Positions 25,601-36,795 of a DNA stretch of 64,000 bases are shown in pieces; within the stretch, counting starts at the first letter, position 1, and each line of letters opens with the position of its first letter. Under the pieces are notes generated by a model. That model did no database searches. It had not been told where the DNA came from and was given only the letters and a program-made list of their open reading frames with translations. Location of the stretch: NCBI RefSeq assembly GCF_004027225.2, contig NC_046358.1:7347284-7411283 (forward strand), read 5' to 3'. A program made the position numbers and the translations under genes. Source of the DNA: Strigops habroptila. Its lineage: Eukaryota > Chordata > Aves > Psittaciformes > Psittacidae.

Positions 25601-25968
25601 AGAGCTCTGCAATATGCCTCAGAGTTAATGAAAACAATGGCCACTTGCTGTATGTTGTAAAAAGCTTTCACAGCTTGTGAAGATGGGCACGGAAGTTCAG
25701 GCTGAGCTGAAAACATGCATCTGCAGGAGAAAATTGCGAGGTCTTTAGTAATTGCATTGAGTTGGTTGTATTTTTTAATGATAGCTGTCAAGTGCTTGTG
25801 GAAAACTGTGGTTTATAATATTTCCTAATGTGTGAGCAATAGAGCAGAGTGGGGACTGTAGCACCTTATTTATTTCCCAGGTGAACCCCAAGACTCATTC
25901 CACTGGACAGCATAGTAAGTTTGCTGATGAAAGGGCTTACTGTTTTTTCATTCTTGATATTGTAATGT

Positions 25969-25974
25969 AATAAA
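25969..25974 (+). terminator. Candidate polyadenylation signal AATAAA
   Basis: AATAAA on the + strand about 3.3 kb after the sulfotransferase stop, followed within 60-90 bases by T-rich sequence. It could end a long 3' UTR, but the same hexamer occurs by chance elsewhere in AT-rich DNA. Confidence 0.2.
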
Positions 25975-26383
25975 AGTTGATGAAGACTCTGGAACTTGTC
26001 CTACAGCCCGCAAGAGCTGCAAGACACCTGTAAACTTTATCTCTCTTCATGTCTCTTCATGTCCTGGGAGAGAGCTCTCCTGTACAGCCTTCCCTACAAG
26101 TGTACTGTGTAAAACAAAGGCTCTAAGCTGAGCCGGCATCCTTCCTGTCTTTGCCTAAAGAACCCTCATTGGAGCTTCTTTCCTTTGGATGCTGACTCTG
26201 GGTGATGTTTTCGTGGGAGGGTGGGTGCTTGCAGTTGGGAGTGGGGGTGGAGGGCTGTGGTGGGGCTTGGGGCTCAGGTTCTGTGGTGGATTCAAAGGGG
26301 TAGCAGGTGCTATATCTAATCTTCTGGTTTAATGGTATATGCCTGTGATATGGCCATTGCTATGTTTTGTTTCTAATTACCTT

Positions 26384-26389
26384 AATAAA
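26384..26389 (+). terminator. Candidate polyadenylation signal AATAAA
   Basis: AATAAA within CTTAATAAACC, followed about 30 bases later by a TG/T-rich element (TCTGTTTGTTC). This is slightly better placed than the one at 25969 but about 3.7 kb from the stop codon. Weak evidence without transcript data. Confidence 0.2.
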
Positions 26390-27323
26390 CCATAGTGAGT
26401 TAACACATTAATCTGTTTGTTCATCCTTCTCAGTAACGTCTGTTTAATAAAAAAGACCTGGAGGTGTTCCATCAAATCATAACATAGGGCACATCCTGTT
26501 AGACAACAATAAACAGAAGGGCACTTGGCTCTGCTTTGGTACATTAATATAAAGCTGTCTCACAGGACTTTTCAAGAACTAGCAAATACTAATGAGTGTT
26601 CCCATTTGGAGGAAAAATGGAGTTAAGTGGGAAAAGAAAAGGAAACAAATCTTGTGAAGTCAAGCTTGCAGCTTTCCTACAAATCCATCTATAAGCAGGG
26701 AGGAAATAAGAGAGATTTTCCTATTCTCATGGATGTCCACGCAGACAACCTTTCAGGATAGGTATCCACAAACCTGACACCACGCTTTCTTTGTGGAAGT
26801 ATAACATAGAGATCTGGTAGTTGATCAGTGCATGTCAGCAATGGAGACCATATCACCAGTTGTTCCTTGAAGCAGGCATTTCCTCCATTTAGAAGTGATG
26901 ATTCTGCCCATCAGCAATCCTAATTTTTCGCAGTGTGAGTCTTAACATGCTAACTGTGACTAGTGGTTTCTTGTTCAGAGAACTTCCCAAAGCAGGACAG
27001 CTGTGAACAGAATAAAAGGCATGAGCAAGAAACTTGGAGTGTTTGCTGCTCCACAGAAGTATCCTCTGACCAAGAGGAAGAAAAGGAAACCCCACCAGTG
27101 CAAGTCATTGTGCATTGAACAAACTGCAGCTCTCATGGCTCGCAGCTAGAAGGATATTCTATTTCTGCATTCAGGCTGTTAGTAAGTCAAAACCTTCAAG
27201 ATCTGTTTGTCTGCTGTAGAGGTAGAAAAGGAAAAGGAAATCGGAAACAAGAAAATTAAAATACACTAATGCTCTGTGGTTGTGGTGTAGGCCTGCCATG
27301 ATTTCTTCCTGTCACAGTACTTA

Positions 27324-27341
27324 CCTTCCTTCCTTCCTTCC
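27324..27341 (+). repeat. (CCTT)n microsatellite
   Basis: Four and a half uninterrupted tetranucleotide units. Confidence 0.9.
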
Positions 27342-28899
27342 AGAATTATAGGCCAAGTCATGCTTTAGTATAAAACAAAAAGTTATTAGATGATATAACC
27401 TACATAAATTAATGTAAACCAAGTAAAATCAAAACAGGTGGAGAATTTACCTGATAAAAATGTCTGGAATTTCACGAAGTCCTCTTGGAAGTTTTGACTG
27501 GGTATCACATGTACACAGGGGTGCAATTACAATGCTGCTTCTAGAAAGAATGATTTTTAAAGAAAAAGCTCAAGTGATCATAAACCGCAGTCAGTACACT
27601 GAGACTAAAATTCCAAAGAATCAGCAGACCAAAATGAATGGTACATCACAGGATCAGGTCTGAGAAAACAACTCAACACTCTTTTAGCACTACCTGTGCA
27701 CACCTTTGTTTACAACTACTAGAACGCTTCCTTTGTACCTCCAGGATCCTTCTTGTAGATTCTTCTGGAGATGTACCAAAGCTCAGCAGATGTAAAGGCT
27801 TCCTCAAAAGGTCCCCTCATCCCTCCCTGTAGAGACATTCTTAATGAGATTATACATCGTTTGTGGTGTCCCACCAAAGGTACAACAGTTCATCCAGTTC
27901 TGGAGCTCAGAGCAGAACTTAAGAGTACCCAAAGCCAGGCATACTCCAGTTTGTATTTAGCAGAAGTATGGGGAAAGCTTTTTACCTACAAACCTATGAC
28001 TAACACCCTGATTCCCACTCACTTAATTGCATTGTCCTCCTTTTTCTCCCAGATCCCTTCTTCAGCATTCACCTGAGCTGCATGTGTGGAGTCCTGCTGA
28101 GTTAGGGGCCAGCAAACAGGTACTGCAGATGCTGACTTGGGCACAGGTTGCTACCAGGTGCATGATGCATCCAGGTACTGGATGTATTGCAACCATTGTA
28201 AGAAGGCTGCTTGCGTGAGAAAGTTCTTCAAGCACCTGCTCCATGAGTGAGATATTACAACAAGGTGAGATGCGAATAGAAAGTGAAGTATGTTTTGAAG
28301 GCATTTCCTCCTTAAACTCATCTTCCATTCAGATAGGTTTTGTGGGTAAGGGAGAAAGCTAATTTCAGAGGCCTATGTTCATGGCAAGCCAAAAGGGACA
28401 GGGAAACCCTCTCTCATGAGGGGTCATCATTCTCTGCAGGGTTAAATGTTGTTTACCCACAGAGATTTGTGAAAACTTGTCCCCAGGGTTGCCTACATGG
28501 TAAAGGAGCCCCTTGAGGCCCTTAGCTTTTGATAAGCATGCAAAAGTAGAGTGATCACGTTGGAAGAGAATCCACCTGACATCTAAACATTAAACAATCG
28601 ATTCTGGGTCCATCCTGTTCCAGAAAGCATGGGTAAGAAACAAAAACAGGGGCAAAATCAAACAAATTAATACAAACAAATTATCCTGAAGGTTTTTGGT
28701 ATGCAGTAACTGTATCATACAACTCTTGCTCTTTGTTCATAAGATTCCTATCTAGAAGGCTGAGATCATGGGTTTGGTTTTTTTTTGCACTTGCTGCATA
28801 GCAACGATTGCTACAGGTAGTGCCCTTTAGGTTTTGTAATTTTAAACAAAGGGTGACAACAAGCTTTTATTTGTAGTAACGTTCTTCCTTGCTGTTTAG

Positions 28900-28954
28900 A
28901 GCCAGACACCCACTTAGCTGTTGCTGTGCAGAGCCAGATACCCACTTAGCTGTA
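28900..28954 (+). repeat. Two-copy direct repeat, ~24 bp unit
   Basis: AGAGCCAGA.ACCCACTTAG and the next few bases occur twice, about 31 bases apart, with one mismatch. Probably a replication-slippage or patch duplication. Confidence 0.8.
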
Positions 28955-31900
28955 TACTGTGGCAGAATTTGGATGTGTTCCCTAAGTTCCTGTTATTTAC
29001 CAGTCGCAGGACTCTCAGGATTACCCTGTCTCACTGTTGGCAGCTGACTGTGTGCTACGTTTGAGGCATTTGTTACAGCCTCTGCCAAGGCTTTTCATTC
29101 TACTCAGGTCTTGGTGTTCTGTTCGTATCTGAAACAGATTTGGCTTCCACATTCTGCAAAATGCAGGTTTAGGAGTTGAGGAGAATATATAGTCTCTGTA
29201 AGTTTGTATTAATATACATTAAAAATAGTGGTTTTAACCACTTCATAAGTAAACCGTTCTAGATTTTTTTTATATGAATTTAAGTCTTGCAGCCTTAGTA
29301 AAGTCCATGTGTTGCAATTCCTGTTTGCTTTATTTTTTCCTCAATTTTGTTCTAATAAAGCTTGGATTTTGTGAGTTTAGAAGGCAAAGGTCTACCTAAA
29401 TCAGGTCTACCTAAAAAGGCCTGTAACTTGGACACACACAACACCCTGCAGTAACAATTAACAATTGAAATTTATCATTGAAGGAGAAGGTGTCTATACT
29501 GATTATAATGATCTTGTAGTGTTTGAAGGGTAAAATATATAAACAAATCAGTACATCAGTGAATATTTCCTCTTCTCTCCCTCAGAATAAGGCACCTGAA
29601 AGCAAGGAATGGATGCCCCGTACAGGTATTGGTAATATTTTACAGGGCTGTACTGCAGTGCTTTATGTTCCTGTCTGACTGTGCAGAATTCCACAAGACA
29701 TTCCTTCAGGGTGAGAGACAGATGAACTCTGAAAAGCATGGCAATAATTTTTGATACAGAAATAGATTAGCAGACTGATTCAGATGCTTACACAGCATTA
29801 CATCAACATGTCAGAGGAGTGAACATGGTTTATGCTACAGCTACGTATGTGGAGTGCTTTCCACATTTGTATTAAGGCTAAAGAGGACTCCTCTAGATAA
29901 AAATTTTTCACTTCCAGGATTAATGCCCTAGTCTGAAAAGAAAAGTAGGATTTGGTGCTGTAGCTGTTGGGTCTTGGGAAAATCATAGTCCTTTATGTGT
30001 GGGACCAGTGAATCCTGTGCACACTGACCAGCAAGGATGCCTCAAGGGCTGTGAGCTCAGGATTGTCCAGCCTGGAGATTTCAAGTGGTTGTAGGCAGGA
30101 GAGAAAACAGATGCTTGGAAAACAACTTTTATTGCTTTCCCCTCCTCTCCTGAAGCATGGGGCCCAAAGCTGGGTGCAATCCTGTGACTTTACAAGTGCC
30201 ATCTAGATTGAAAGCATGAACTCAGCTATGTCACATATTACATTCCCATTTGTACTGTCATTCCAATGTCATTCTTGTACTAGGGCATTGCCTCCTGTGT
30301 TTTTAAGACTGAACCATGACGCTGCCTCCAAACATTCCCAGGACTTGAGATGTAGATTCTGATCCAGCTTTTGAACCTGGAGCTGTTCTGACTTTCCAGC
30401 CTCATACACCCAGACTTTTAGATGTTTGATTCAGTTTAGTTTAGTTTTGTCTTCTTTTCCTTCGGCAGCTAGCACCCTTGCAAATTAGACTTTGAAAACG
30501 TTATACCTTTGAAGCAAGAAATCAACTACTCATCCAAGTTCATGTGGGGCCATCTGCTGGTGCAGAGGAGGGCAGGCAAGATAGGACTACCCGAAGGGAG
30601 GTACTTGATGGCTGGTGTGTTTCAATTCTTTTGACGTGAATGAAGTCTTGTATCTCTCATGCCTGTTCTTTCTCCCCCTCTGATCATCTCCCTCTTCCCC
30701 TGGCTTTCTTGTCAGAGTAGTTTGTCCACCAGTTTGCCCCAAGTCTTCATCCCTAACCTGCTAAGATGTGAGGACTGTGCCTGCAACTGGGCAGGAAAAT
30801 ATGGCATAATGGATTTGATTTATCAGCACCCTCATCAAGTTCTAACTGAACTTTATGGTTCAGTGTTGTATAAAAATGAATTATGAAGACAGTTGATTTT
30901 CGGTTGCTGACATTTCAAAAAGGCATTTTCTTTTGTGTGCTTCGATTCTTCTCTGTCGTTTTTTACAGTGAGATATTTGTCCATTTACCCTCTTTGAATA
31001 TCTCTTTGATTTTGATCTTCATGTGACAATCTGAAAACCAGGGTGTGATATATGGTTATGTTTGAACATCTGACCTGCCATTAGGTATTTTCTGTGTGAA
31101 ATGCAACTCAATACCTCTGTTACTAATCTCAGCCAATATTCTGCTGATGTATTCACACAATTAAATCTGCAGATAACATTGTTTTCCAGGAATCCATATG
31201 CGTGTGTATCAAAGAGAAATGGCTTGCATGAAAGTGACCAAAAACTGCCTGTGAGGGAAAAGGAGTTCCTAAAACAAAAATGAAACCCACCAAACAAAGT
31301 CCTAGACACTTTGTATGTGTCTCCCTGTATCATCTCAGCCCAGTGTTTCCACTTCGGAAGGTGCTTATGTCCTCATGAGGCAACTTCTCAAACTATTTGG
31401 CAAGAACTTTGATAACATTGTAAGAGAAATGGGATTCATTATTCCTCTAACTGATATACGTAACCCCACCCCCAAATAAACCATTAGGTTCTAGTTAGTA
31501 TGTATCATAACTAATTAATAGTCACCCTTGCCAACTTCAAACAAACAAACACACACCACCACCACCTCCCCCCAAAAAATACAAACAAAAACCCCTCAAG
31601 CTAAACCCAAAGAGTGTTTCTTCAGGCTGGTAACAACCCCACTAAGGAAGCAAAGGTCTCCTCCTTGCAATTTCAAAGAGGATGTGGTGTTTTGTGCTTC
31701 CTTTCTGGTCATCATACAGACTTGCAAAATTGTACTTACCTAAGGCAATAATGTATTAGATGCATGAGTAAAATACCCTTAGCAATTTTTCTTTGTTTTG
31801 GTGTATTTCTTCCACGATGGTAAAGACCATTTTAATAGGTTTCTATGCCAGTAAAAGTATGCAGTATTTTTCCCCTTGTACTTTTGTTTATTAGGACAAT

Positions 31901-32777
31901 TTGTGCAACTATTCCCCTTGAAATGATGGAACAGTGGAAAGGACTATGGGTTCAGGAGGTTGGAGGAATACCTGGTTGCTGAGCCACCTATTCTGCCACA
32001 TGAATCAGAAGAATTTGCTGAAAGATTGACCAACCCTGGCTTAATACAATATAATAATTATAATGTAATTCATTACAAGGAAGAATGGATGTTTTAGTCC
32101 TGTCTTGTTTTCAGTGTCTTTTTCCAGCAATCTGCTGCCTTGGAATGAGAAACAGAGATGGAAACCAAGTCTAATGATCTGCAATCACTGAAGAGAACTC
32201 TTTGTGCTCTTACTAATGGCAGAAACACCAAAGACAAGTGCCAGATATTAGCTCAGCACATGGATATGACAGCATTAACTTTTGCAGCAAGGTCCTGGGT
32301 AGTTTGTTTATGCACAGAACTGAAGAATCCCATCAGAGCAATGGTGTAGAAAATTTCAGCATTTATCCACTAGGCTGAAGGAGAAGATAGAGCAGTTTCT
32401 ATTCTGATTTGAAAAAAATAACAAATGAAAAAGATCTGTGGCCCTACGGAAAGCAGACCTTCTGACAGTCCCCGGTATTGATTTACTTTAGCAGAAATTG
32501 AGACTTAATATTTCTTTAATGCAAAATCAGGGGTGATTTTCCATTCAGCCTACTACCTGCTTTACTTTCAAAATAATATGAAAAAAAAAAAAGGGTAATT
32601 TAAACTTCACACACATTACCATAGAAAAAGCTTAGAAGAACCAGAACTTAACCATACATTTTGCATGTTATTTTATCTACTTTTTATACTGATTTAGTCT
32701 TGCAGCATTTTGTGCAATGGGCTGGGATTGGTTACATGGCATCAATGGTTATGCCATGCCTCTGTTAGCAGCATCTT

Positions 32778-33122
32778 ATCATAGAATCATAGAATGGTTT
32801 GGGTTGGAAAGGACCTTAAAGCTCATCCAGCCCCAACCCCCTGCCACAGGCAGGGACACCTTCCACTAGAGCAGGTTGCTCCAAGCCCCTGTGTCCAACC
32901 TGGCCTTGAACACTGCCAGGGATGGGGCAGCCACAGCTTCTCTGGGCACCCTGTGCCAGTGTCTCATCAACCTCACAGTAAAGAACTTCTTCCTAATGTC
33001 TAATCTAAATCTACCCTCTGTCAGTTTAAAGCTATTCCCCCTTGTCCTATCACTATTTCTTCTTACAAAAAGCCCCTCTCCAGCTTTCTTGTCAGCACCT
33101 TTATGTACTGGAAGGCTGCTAT
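32778..33122 (-). mobile_element. CR1 LINE, 5'-truncated 3' fragment
   Basis: On the minus strand this is about 345 bases of CR1 3' end: the last ~70 codons of ORF2 ([25 protein letters not shown]), the short 3' UTR with AAGGTCCTTTCCAACCC, and the (ATTCTATG)n tail at 32778-32792. It differs from the young copies at 33686 and 45737 and is 5' truncated, as is typical for CR1. The sequence beyond 33122 is AT-rich and unrelated. Confidence 0.9.
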
Positions 33123-33339
33123 TTATTTTATTATTTATTATTATGGTTACAATGTTAGTGTTGCTTGAATGTTTAAGAATCTTATCAGACACATTTTAGT
33201 GGCATTACTAGTAGCGGTGGTTTTGGGGACTTCTAGGTGACAACAGAATACGGGTTCTCTGTTTTGAAGCCATAACTGCCAATGTAACTTGCTGCAAGCA
33301 TTAAGCTTTCTTTTGATTTTAGATACTGCTTTGGTACCA

Positions 33340-33600
33340 TCAGCCCCGCAGTGACCTGCCCTACCAAAGCGAGCTGCCCCTCGGTGATATGGAAACCCCA
33401 AAGTTACACTTTCCGGGAGGAAGGGTCGTTTGGGAGAGGCGGGTGTCCCGGGGCTGGTGGAAGGCGCCCGCGGCCACCGGGAGCTTGTGAGCTGTCCGCG
33501 GTGCTGAAAGGGGCCCCGGGCCCGGCGAGGCCGCGGGAGGGGTCCAGCCCTCGGTAAGGCACCGCACTCACCCCTGCGCTGAGCCTCGGAGTGCCCCTCT
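33340..33600 (+). promoter_or_regulatory. Small GC/CpG-rich island, possible promoter with donor site
   Basis: About 260 bases of high GC with many CpGs, in sharp contrast to AT-rich flanks and CR1 on both sides. A strong splice donor TCG|GTAAGG sits on the + strand at 33553/33554, so a noncoding first exon ending at 33553 is possible. The open minus-strand frame (33147-33641) has no recognisable protein and runs into CR1, so it is probably a composition artefact. It might be an alternative upstream ITPKA or lncRNA promoter, or a GC-rich relic. Confidence 0.3.
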
Positions 33601-33685
33601 CGTGGTGTATTGTAATTCTGCTGTTCTTTGGTGAATTTCATAGACCAACCTCTTCCCTGTCAGGTTTATGATGGACTGGAGGAAG

Positions 33686-36064
33686 TCATAGAATCATAGA
33701 ATCATAGAATCGTAAGGGTTGGAAAGGACCTTAAGATCATCTAGTTCCAACCCCCCTGCCATGGGCAGGGACACCTTGCCCTAAACCATGTGGCTCAAGG
33801 CTCTGTCCAACCTGGCCTTGAACACCGCCAGGGATGGAGCATCCACAACCTCCCTGGGCAACCCATTCCAGTGCTTCACCACCCTCACTGTAAAGAACTT
33901 CTTCCTTATATCTAATCTAAACTTCCTCTGTTTAAGTTTGAACCCATTACCCCTTGTCCTACCACTACAGTCCCTAAGGAAGAGTCCCTCCCCAGCATCC
34001 TTGTAGACCCCCTTCAGATACTGGAAGGCTGCTATGAGGTCACCACGCAGCCTCCTCTTCTCCAGGCTGAACAGCCCCAACTTTCTCAGCCTGTCTTCAT
34101 ATGGAAGGTGCTCCAGCCCTCTTATCATCCTCGTGGCCCTCCTCTGGACTCGCTCCAACAGCTCCATGTCCTTTTTATGTTGAGGACACCAGAACTGTAC
34201 GCAGTACTCCAAGTGGGGTCTCACAAGAGCAGAGTAGAGGGGCAGGATCACCTCCTTCGACCTGCTGGCCACGCTTCTTTTGATGCAGCCCAGGATACGG
34301 TTGGCTTTCTGGGCTGCAAGCGCACACTGCCGGCTCATGTTAAGCTTCTCGTCAACCAACACCCCCAAGTCCTTTTCTGCAGGGCTGCTCTGAATCTCTT
34401 CTCTGCCCAGCCTGTAGCAGTGCCTGGGGTTGCCCCGACCCAGATGTAGGACCTTGCACTTGGCTTGGTTAAACTTCATAAGGTTGGCATCGGCCCACCT
34501 CACAAGCGTGTCAAGGTCCCTCTGGATGGCATCCCTTCCCTCCAGCGTATCAACCGAACCACACAGCTTGGTGTCGTCGGCAAACTTGCTGAGGGCGCAC
34601 TCAATCCCACTGTCCATGTCACCGACAAAGATGTTGAACAGGACCGGTCCCAACACCGATCCCTGAGGGACACCACTCGTTACAGGTTTCCAACTGGACA
34701 TCGAGCCGTTTACCACAACTCTTTGCGTGCGGCCATCGAGCCAGTTTTTTATCCACCGAGTGGTCCATCTATCAAATTGATGTCTCTCCAGTTTAGAGAC
34801 AAGGATGTCATGTGGGACAGTGTCGAATGCTTTGCACAAGTCCAGGTAGATGACATCAACTGCTCTGCCGCTGTCCATCAGTTCCGTGGCTCCATCATAG
34901 AAGGCCACCAAATTGGTCAGGCAGGATTTCCCCTTAGTGAAGCCATGTTGGCTGTCACCAACCACCTCGTTGTTTTTCATGTGCCTTAGCATGTTTTCCA
35001 GGAGAAACTGTTCCAAGATTTTGCCAGGCACAGAGGTGAGACTGACTGGTCTGTAGTTCCCCGGGTCTTCCACCTTCCGCTTCTTGAAAATGGGGGTTAT
35101 ATTACCCTTCTTCCAGTCATCGGGAACTTCACCTGACTGCCAGGATTTTTCGAATATGATGGACAGTGGCTTAGCAACTTCATTCGCCAGCTCCTTCAGG
35201 ACCCGTGGATGGATTTCATCAGGTCCCATGGACTTGTGCACGTTCAGGTTCTTAAGATGGTCTCGAACCTGATCCTCTCCTACAGTGGGCCTAAGGTCTT
35301 CGTTCTCACAGTCCCTGCATTTGCTTTCCAAGACTTGGGTTGTGTGGTCAGAGCATTTGCTGGTGAAGACTGAGGCAAAGAAGTCATTAAGAACCTCAGC
35401 CTTCTCCAAATCCATGGTAGCCAGTTCTCCTGATAGCTTCTGGAGAGGGCCTACATTGTCCCTAGCCTGTCTTTTATTTGCTACATATCTATAGAATCCT
35501 TTCCTGTTATCTTTTACATCCCTTGCCAAACTTAATTCTAGCTGGGCCTTAGCTTTCCTAACCTGGTCCCTAGCTTCTCGGGCAATGTTCCTGTATTCTT
35601 CCCAGGCCGCCTGTCCTCGCTTCCACCTTCTATAAGCTTCTTTTTTCCCTCTAAGTTTCCTCAGCAGCTCCTTGTCCATCCATGGAGGTCTCCTGGCCCT
35701 CCTGCTGCACTTTCTTCTAGTCGGGATGCAACACTCTTGAGCACGTAGCAGGTGATCCTTGAATACCAACCAGCAGTCTTGGGCCCCCCTGCCCTCTAGG
35801 ACTGTATCCCATGAAACCTTACTAAGGAGGTTCCTGAAGAGGCCAAAGTCTGCTTTCTTGAAGTCCAGGGCAGTGAGCTTGCTGCACGCTCTTCTCACCG
35901 TCCTGAGGATCTCAAACTCAACCATCTCGTGATCACTAGAGCCAAGGCTGCCCTGGAGCGTTACATTTCCAACCAGTCCCTCCCTGTTGGTGAGCACAAG
36001 GTCCAGCATGGCACCTCTCCTCGTCGGCTCCTCTACTGCTTGAAAGAGGAAGTTGTCTTCCAAG
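33686..36064 (-). mobile_element. Young CR1 LINE, 5'-truncated, RT frame intact
   Basis: A 2.38-kb CR1 copy on the minus strand. Its 3' tail of three ATTCTATG-type units lies at about 33686-33711, with a short 3' UTR up to 33780. Above that is an uninterrupted ORF2 segment to 36063, where the copy is truncated inside the endonuclease domain. Its 5' edge abuts the tail of another CR1 (36065-36795). The 33686-35529 part is nearly identical to 45737-47578 in inverted orientation. An intact frame and low divergence indicate recent insertion, but without the endonuclease N-terminus and 5' UTR it cannot move by itself. Confidence 0.95.
33781..36063 (-). CDS. CR1 ORF2 polyprotein, partial (endonuclease end plus reverse transcriptase)
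   Basis: About 760 codons with no stop or frameshift. The first ~50 residues are the C-terminal end of the APE-type endonuclease, ending in the conserved SDH (about 43-45). The reverse transcriptase follows: [10 protein letters not shown] (about 335-344), [11 protein letters not shown] (about 406-416), [10 protein letters not shown] (about 464-473) and the catalytic FADD (about 494-497). A C-terminal region contains [15 protein letters not shown] and a final [13 protein letters not shown] block. Full CR1 ORF2 is longer, so 150-200 or more N-terminal residues are missing. There is no true start codon; the frame simply begins at the truncation point. It is retrotransposon protein rather than a host gene. 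Confidence 0.92.
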   Translation of the reverse strand: MEDNFLFQAVEEPTRRGAMLDLVLTNREGLVGNVTLQGSLGSSDHEMVEFEILRTVRRACSKLTALDFKKADFGLFRNLLSKVSWDTVLEGRGAQDCWLVFKDHLLRAQECCIPTRRKCSRRARRPPWMDKELLRKLRGKKEAYRRWKRGQAAWEEYRNIAREARDQVRKAKAQLELSLARDVKDNRKGFYRYVANKRQARDNVGPLQKLSGELATMDLEKAEVLNDFFASVFTSKCSDHTTQVLESKCRDCENEDLRPTVGEDQVRDHLKNLNVHKSMGPDEIHPRVLKELANEVAKPLSIIFEKSWQSGEVPDDWKKGNITPIFKKRKVEDPGNYRPVSLTSVPGKILEQFLLENMLRHMKNNEVVGDSQHGFTKGKSCLTNLVAFYDGATELMDSGRAVDVIYLDLCKAFDTVPHDILVSKLERHQFDRWTTRWIKNWLDGRTQRVVVNGSMSSWKPVTSGVPQGSVLGPVLFNIFVGDMDSGIECALSKFADDTKLCGSVDTLEGRDAIQRDLDTLVRWADANLMKFNQAKCKVLHLGRGNPRHCYRLGREEIQSSPAEKDLGVLVDEKLNMSRQCALAAQKANRILGCIKRSVASRSKEVILPLYSALVRPHLEYCVQFWCPQHKKDMELLERVQRRATRMIRGLEHLPYEDRLRKLGLFSLEKRRLRGDLIAAFQYLKGVYKDAGEGLFLRDCSGRTRGNGFKLKQRKFRLDIRKKFFTVRVVKHWNGLPREVVDAPSLAVFKARLDRALSHMV

Positions 36065-36795
36065 TCATAGAATCATAGAATGGTTTGGGTTGGAAAGGAC
36101 CTTAAAGCTCATCTGGTTTCAACCCCCCTGCCACGGGCAGGGACACCTTCCACTAGATCAGGTTGCTCCAAGCCCCATCCAGTCTGGTCTTGAACACTGC
36201 CAGGGATAGGGCACCCACAGCTTCTTTGGGCAACTTGTTCCAGTGCCTCACTACCCTTACAGTGAATAACTTCCTAATTTCTAATTTAAATCTACCCTCT
36301 CTCACTTTTAAAACATTCCCCCTTATCCTGCCACTACATGCCTTTGTAAAAAGTATCTCTCCAGATTTCTTGGAGGCCTTCTTTTGGTACTGGAAGCTGC
36401 TCTAAGGTCTCCCCAGAGCCTTCTCTTCTCCAGGCTGAACAACCCCAACTCTCTCAGCCTGTCTTCGTAGGAGAGGTGCTGCCACCCTCTGATCATCTTC
36501 GTGGCCTCCTCTGTACTTGCTCCAACAGGTCCATGTCCTTCTTATGTTGGACTCCCCAAAGCTGAACGCAGGACTGCAGGTGGGGTCTCACAAGAGCGGA
36601 GTAGAGGGGGAGAATCACCTCCCTCAACCTTCTGGTCATACTTCTTTTGATGCAGCCCAGGACATGGTTGGCTTTCTGGGCTGTGAGTGCTGGGTCATGT
36701 TAAGCTTCTCATTGACCAGTACCCCCAAGCCCTTCCCCTCAGGGCTGCTCTCAATCCAGTCTCAACACAGCTTGTAGTTGTACTTGGGATTGCAA
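36065..36795 (-). mobile_element. Older CR1 LINE, 5'-truncated
   Basis: About 730 bases on the minus strand, with tail at 36065-36079, 3' UTR and the C-terminal part of ORF2, interrupted by indels and stops. Its TGGTTTGGGTTGG 3' UTR variant matches the copies at 32778 and 40666 rather than the young copy next to it, so it belongs to another subfamily. It lies directly upstream of, and in the same orientation as, the young CR1 at 33686-36064. Confidence 0.9.

Larger units (their letters stand above)
22691..26390 (+). other. 3' UTR and downstream flank of the sulfotransferase gene
   Basis: No further coding sequence is recognised. Final exons in this family often carry long 3' UTRs, but the true end is uncertain. 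No AATAAA occurs soon after the stop; the first plausible ones are near 25.97 and 26.38 kb. A small near-tandem duplication (about 20 bp, two copies) lies at 24881-24919. Confidence 0.4.
26391..32777. other. Intergenic noncoding DNA, no gene recognised
   Basis: Chance frames only, none with family motifs. Small local repeats: a CCTT tetranucleotide run at 27324-27341, a 24-bp near-perfect direct duplication at 28900-28954, and a GGTCTACCTAAA duplication near 29390-29415. An A/C-rich low-complexity stretch lies at about 31538-31600. Confidence 0.5.

Noticed and set aside
33147-33641. 164-codon minus-strand frame
   Set aside because: Spans AT-rich DNA, the GC-rich island and the edge of a CR1; no domain and no conserved motif.
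34465-34989. 174-codon frame opposite the CR1 ORF2, and its twin at 46277-46801
   Set aside because: Exact antisense shadows of the two CR1 reverse transcriptase frames, hence identical to each other.
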